A stretch of DNA of 32,269 nucleotides from an uncultured Oscillospiraceae bacterium (GTDB taxonomy: Bacteria > Bacillota > Clostridia > Oscillospirales > Acutalibacteraceae), in the NCBI GenBank assembly GCA_900540295.1, contig UQFM01000015.1:1-32269 (forward strand), read 5' to 3'. The notes beneath the pieces are model-generated. The model made no database searches. It saw nothing but the letters and a program-made list of their open reading frames with translations, and had not been told where the DNA came from. This document shows positions 30,129-32,269 of the stretch, one piece after another; position 1 is the stretch's first letter; each line of letters begins with the position of its first letter. The position numbers and the translations under genes were made by a program.

Positions 30129-30908
30129 TTACTTCTCGAAAACACCCTGTAAAAAGGCGAATGCCGAGTTAAACCAGCTCTCGGCAGAAGTGCCTTCTGC
30201 CAGACCGATACCGTGTCCGCCGCTCGGAAACAGCTTCAATTCATGGCGTACGCCGTTTCTTTGCAGTGCTTCTGCCAAAAGCTCGCTGTTTTGGTACGGA
30301 ACAGAAGTGTCGTCTTTGTTGTGCCAAACAAAGGTCGGCGGATATTCCGAGGTGACACGGCGTTCGACAGAAGCGGCGTTTTGCTCTGGTTTCCCCGAAA
30401 ATAACCCTAAAAGACGGCGGCGGGAGACCTTGTGCGTCAGCGCGCCCATGGTAATTACAGGGTAGCAAAGCAGCAAGGCATTCGGCTTTACACCGTAAAC
30501 CGTGCCGTTGTAGCTGTCGTCAAAGCGTTTATGCTCTGCGGCAAAGAACGCCGCTAAGTGTCCGCCTGCGGAAGACCCCATCAGCGCGATATGCGATGTG
30601 TCGATTCCCCACTCCTTTGCGTGGCTTTTAATGAACTGCATCGCTCGTGCCGTGTCCTCCATCGGCGCGGGGTAACGTGCCGCCGCTTTGACGCGGTACC
30701 ACAGCACAAACGCGTTGTAGCCGCGTTTGTTAAATTCTTCGGCAAAGGGCTTTCCCTCATTATGGTCGGACACAATGGTATATGCGCCGCCCGGCAGAAT
30801 CAGCACGCACGGCGCATGATTGCCGACGAGATACGCATCCAATTTAACATGCTTTTTTTGCGGGGTCACTTTGATTTCCCGCTTGGTATATAACGGATAG
30901 GTTTCCAT
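30129..30908 (-). CDS. Alpha/beta hydrolase, esterase/acetylesterase type
   Basis: A 259-residue enzyme. The start is ATG 30908 (METYPLYTKREIK), with AAGGGG ten bases upstream; the frame stays open to 31019, but the extra part is encoded by the dispersed repeat at 30966-30992 (RFFAALRMTNS), so it is not protein. It has an oxyanion-hole motif PGGAY (39-43), nucleophile elbow GSSAGG with Ser113, Asp200 in HNKDDTSVP and His232 in SGGHGIG. These match the Aes / BD-FAE-like esterase-lipase family, often acetylxylan or feruloyl esterases in gut Clostridia. No signal peptide, so it acts in the cytoplasm on imported or internal acylated molecules. Confidence 0.9.
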   Translation of the reverse strand: METYPLYTKREIKVTPQKKHVKLDAYLVGNHAPCVLILPGGAYTIVSDHNEGKPFAEEFNKRGYNAFVLWYRVKAAARYPAPMEDTARAMQFIKSHAKEWGIDTSHIALMGSSAGGHLAAFFAAEHKRFDDSYNGTVYGVKPNALLLCYPVITMGALTHKVSRRRLLGLFSGKPEQNAASVERRVTSEYPPTFVWHNKDDTSVPYQNSELLAEALQRNGVRHELKLFPSGGHGIGLAEGTSAESWFNSAFAFLQGVFEK

Positions 30909-30965
30909 ATGTTCAGCCCCTTTTGATGATACGTTTTGTAAAATTCCATCTGATTTCGGCGAGTT

Positions 30966-30992
30966 TGTCATTCTGAGCGCAGCGAAGAATCT
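30966..30992 (+). repeat. Short dispersed repeat (TCATTCTG...GAAGAATCT type)
   Basis: TGTCATTCTGAGCG, CAG, CGAAGAATCT. Almost the same as 24701-24728, 6.2 kb away. It lies in the 5' region of the hydrolase gene and causes a false N-terminal extension if the longest frame is taken. Confidence 0.82.
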
Positions 30993-31021
30993 CATATAAC
31001 ACAGAGTGAATGGATACACGT

Positions 31022-31077
31022 GTAGGGACGGACATCCTTGTCCGTCCGCAGGCGAACGCAGTTCGCCCCTACGGGTT
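31022..31077 (+). repeat. Composite palindromic repeat ending CGCCCCTACGG
   Basis: Two hairpins: GGACGGACA / TGTCCGTCC and GGCGAAC / GTTCGCC, then CCTACGGG. Related by its end to 24412-24438 and 24454-24482. It fills the gap between the hydrolase and the metallophosphoesterase genes. Confidence 0.75.
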
Positions 31078-31087
31078 CAGTGCACAA

Positions 31088-32113
31088 TCAGGCAAAATCG
31101 TCTGCCGAAATTTTTTCAAAGGCATACATAGTTTCCGCACGCTCACTGAAACAGTACACCGTTGTCAACGTGCAGGACGGCGCGTGCTTGTCCGACCCGA
31201 CCGCGCCGTACCCGCCCAGACTGCTTAACTGATACCAACGGCTGTTATGGAAAAACGCGAGGTTGTCGCTGTGCACATGCCCCGCCGAAAGGAGCGCGAT
31301 ATACGGATTGTCCGCCGTTTTGTCGTCAAACAGCTGATTGCCCTTGATGTCGCCGACAGGGTATTCGTCGCAGAACGGGAAGTCGGCATAAGCCGTCCCT
31401 TCCCTGTAAGCCGTTTCAAACGCGGGGGTGGGCATATGGAAAAATACGCTCGCGGGGACTTTTCGCTCGTTTACGCCCTGCAAAAGCCATTCAATTTGAT
31501 TTTCCTTTATGGAATCATACGGTCCTACGGATTTGATTTTACGAGAAAGCGAATCCAAAACCGCCACGGTATGGAGCAATTCGCCGTCCGTGGATTCCAC
31601 ATCAATAAAAAACTGCATTGCGCCGCGAATCCCCTCGGCGTTGCCCGCCAAAAAGTGCGGATACTGTAACAGATATGCAATCAAATCCTCGTTCGAGCCG
31701 TCCTTTTCGCCGTCATTGTTGCCGGGGGCAAATGTCCACGGCGTTTCATAGCTTTCCAAAAGCTCCGCGAATGTTGCGGCGGCTTGGTATTTGTTATACG
31801 TTTTGTCGGAAGTCGTGCCTTCCACAAGGTCGCCGTCCATCACCACAAGGTCGCAGGGCGTGTTGTCTAAAATGATTTTCAACTCCGCAAGCGTCTTTGC
31901 GTCATTTTCGCACACACCGTTGCGGAAATGCGTGTCATTGATTTTTAAAATGCGGAAAGTACCGTCTGCATCCGCAGTTAAGCGCGCGGATTCCCGCGTA
32001 TATACTTCTCCGTAAACGTGACCGCTGCTTTCGGGCTTTGCACCGCATCCGAACAGCGAAAGAGCGAAAAAAAGCGCGAAAAATAAAGAAATATATTTTT
32101 TGGACTGGCGCAT
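31088..32113 (-). CDS. Lipoprotein metallophosphoesterase (calcineurin-like)
   Basis: A 341-residue protein with CGGGGGAATTGTT before ATG 32113. A lipoprotein signal peptide ends in LSLFGC with the lipidated Cys23, so the enzyme is anchored outside the membrane. It carries the five metallophosphoesterase motifs: D60-x-H62 (INDTHF), GD95 (DGDLVEG), GNND (131-134), His226 (FFHMPTP) and GHVH (278-281). The second Asn of GNND replaces the usual His of GNHD, as in many purple acid phosphatase-like and Dcr2-like members. It likely hydrolyses phosphate esters outside the cell. It is transcribed alone from the promoter at 32140-32168. It ends next to the repeat at 31022-31077 with no clear terminator. 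Confidence 0.92.
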   Translation of the reverse strand: MRQSKKYISLFFALFFALSLFGCGAKPESSGHVYGEVYTRESARLTADADGTFRILKINDTHFRNGVCENDAKTLAELKIILDNTPCDLVVMDGDLVEGTTSDKTYNKYQAAATFAELLESYETPWTFAPGNNDGEKDGSNEDLIAYLLQYPHFLAGNAEGIRGAMQFFIDVESTDGELLHTVAVLDSLSRKIKSVGPYDSIKENQIEWLLQGVNERKVPASVFFHMPTPAFETAYREGTAYADFPFCDEYPVGDIKGNQLFDDKTADNPYIALLSAGHVHSDNLAFFHNSRWYQLSSLGGYGAVGSDKHAPSCTLTTVYCFSERAETMYAFEKISADDFA

Positions 32114-32139
32114 AACAATTCCCCCGATTGTTTTTTTCT

Positions 32140-32168
32140 ATTATATAGCAGAACCCGAAAAAATACAA
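32140..32168 (-). promoter_or_regulatory. Promoter of the metallophosphoesterase gene
   Basis: On the minus strand TTGTAT (32163-32168), 17-base spacer, consensus TATAAT (32140-32145). The leader would be about 20 bases and would begin with the inverted repeat AACAAT / ATTGTT (32114-32119 and 32127-32132), whose 7-base loop contains the ribosome site. Confidence 0.72.
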
Positions 32169-32225
32169 TTCCAAAAGCGAAAACACCCCAAAAAAGAAAA
32201 TCTTGTCGCAAAGGGGGGATTGGGT

Positions 32226-32269
32226 CTGTCTCTTATACACATCTCCGAGCCCACGAGACCGATCAGTAT
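32226..32269 (+). other. Illumina Nextera adapter and index (not genomic)
   Basis: 32226-32244 is the Nextera transposase end CTGTCTCTTATACACATCT, 32245-32259 is CCGAGCCCACGAGAC, 32260-32267 (CGATCAGT) is in the i7 index position, and AT begins the next fixed adapter part. Short frames overlapping this end are not genes. Confidence 0.97.

Noticed and set aside
30113..30132. Inverted repeat GTAAAG / CTTTAC between the convergent genes as a terminator
   Set aside because: Only six pairs, mostly A-T, with no clear U tract; too weak to call.
1..32225. tRNA, rRNA, riboswitch, integrase or attachment site
   Set aside because: No cloverleaf, rRNA segment, known riboswitch core, recombinase gene or matching att-like direct repeats could be seen by eye in the window.
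31935..32240. Minus-strand frames running into the contig end
   Set aside because: They start within or beside adapter sequence and overlap the metallophosphoesterase signal-peptide region in another frame.

Overview
The window looks like a chromosomal contig end from an uncultured, gut-type member of the Clostridia (Oscillospiraceae/Ruminococcaceae-like). The reasons are strong AGGAGG-type ribosome sites, a GntR/YtrA-type ABC operon, a PadR plus permease-prefix pair, a GPH sugar symporter next to a GH2 glycosidase, a CmpB-like membrane protein, and short intergenic repeats of a kind I know from gut Clostridia assemblies. This placement is an inference from gene content and style; no rRNA or tRNA gene was seen.

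Positions 1-12002 (minus strand) are a siphovirus-type structural cassette in the usual 5'->3' order: the C-terminal stub of a minor head protein with an ADP-ribosyltransferase fold, a small Cys-rich protein, scaffold, HK97-type major capsid protein, small head protein, connector, head closure, gp10-like protein, tail terminator, tail tube, tail assembly chaperone (with a +1 or -2 frameshift extension), tape measure, distal tail protein, tail hub with an S74 fibre, and the start of another baseplate protein running off the window. The hub and fibre are one reading frame split by a single in-frame TGA. One plus-strand cargo gene with its own promoter and terminator sits between fibre and baseplate genes. 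No terminase, portal, integrase or lysis gene is present, and the head gene at the right edge is cut, so this is a remnant or domesticated cassette.

Positions 12003-18133 (minus) form one autoregulated operon: a YtrA-like GntR repressor, one ABC ATPase, then three paralogous permeases and three copies of a membrane-anchored extracytoplasmic domain. Two permease/domain pairs are separate genes and one is fused. A 10-bp-arm palindrome sits on the promoter. Positions 18225-20434 (minus) hold a PadR regulator and a permease-prefix membrane protein.

Positions 20500-24200 (plus) hold a GPH-family symporter and a GH2 beta-galactosidase/beta-glucuronidase-type enzyme, which together would import and hydrolyse a glycoside. 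A repeat-rich, gene-free stretch (24201-24845) follows. The next blocks are an ABC exporter pair (24846-28221, minus), mtaB for tRNA methylthiolation (28362-29651, minus), a CmpB-like membrane protein (29727-30116, plus), an alpha/beta hydrolase (30129-30908, minus) and a lipoprotein metallophosphoesterase (31088-32113, minus).

The last 44 bases (32226-32269) are not genomic: they are Illumina Nextera adapter plus index sequence.
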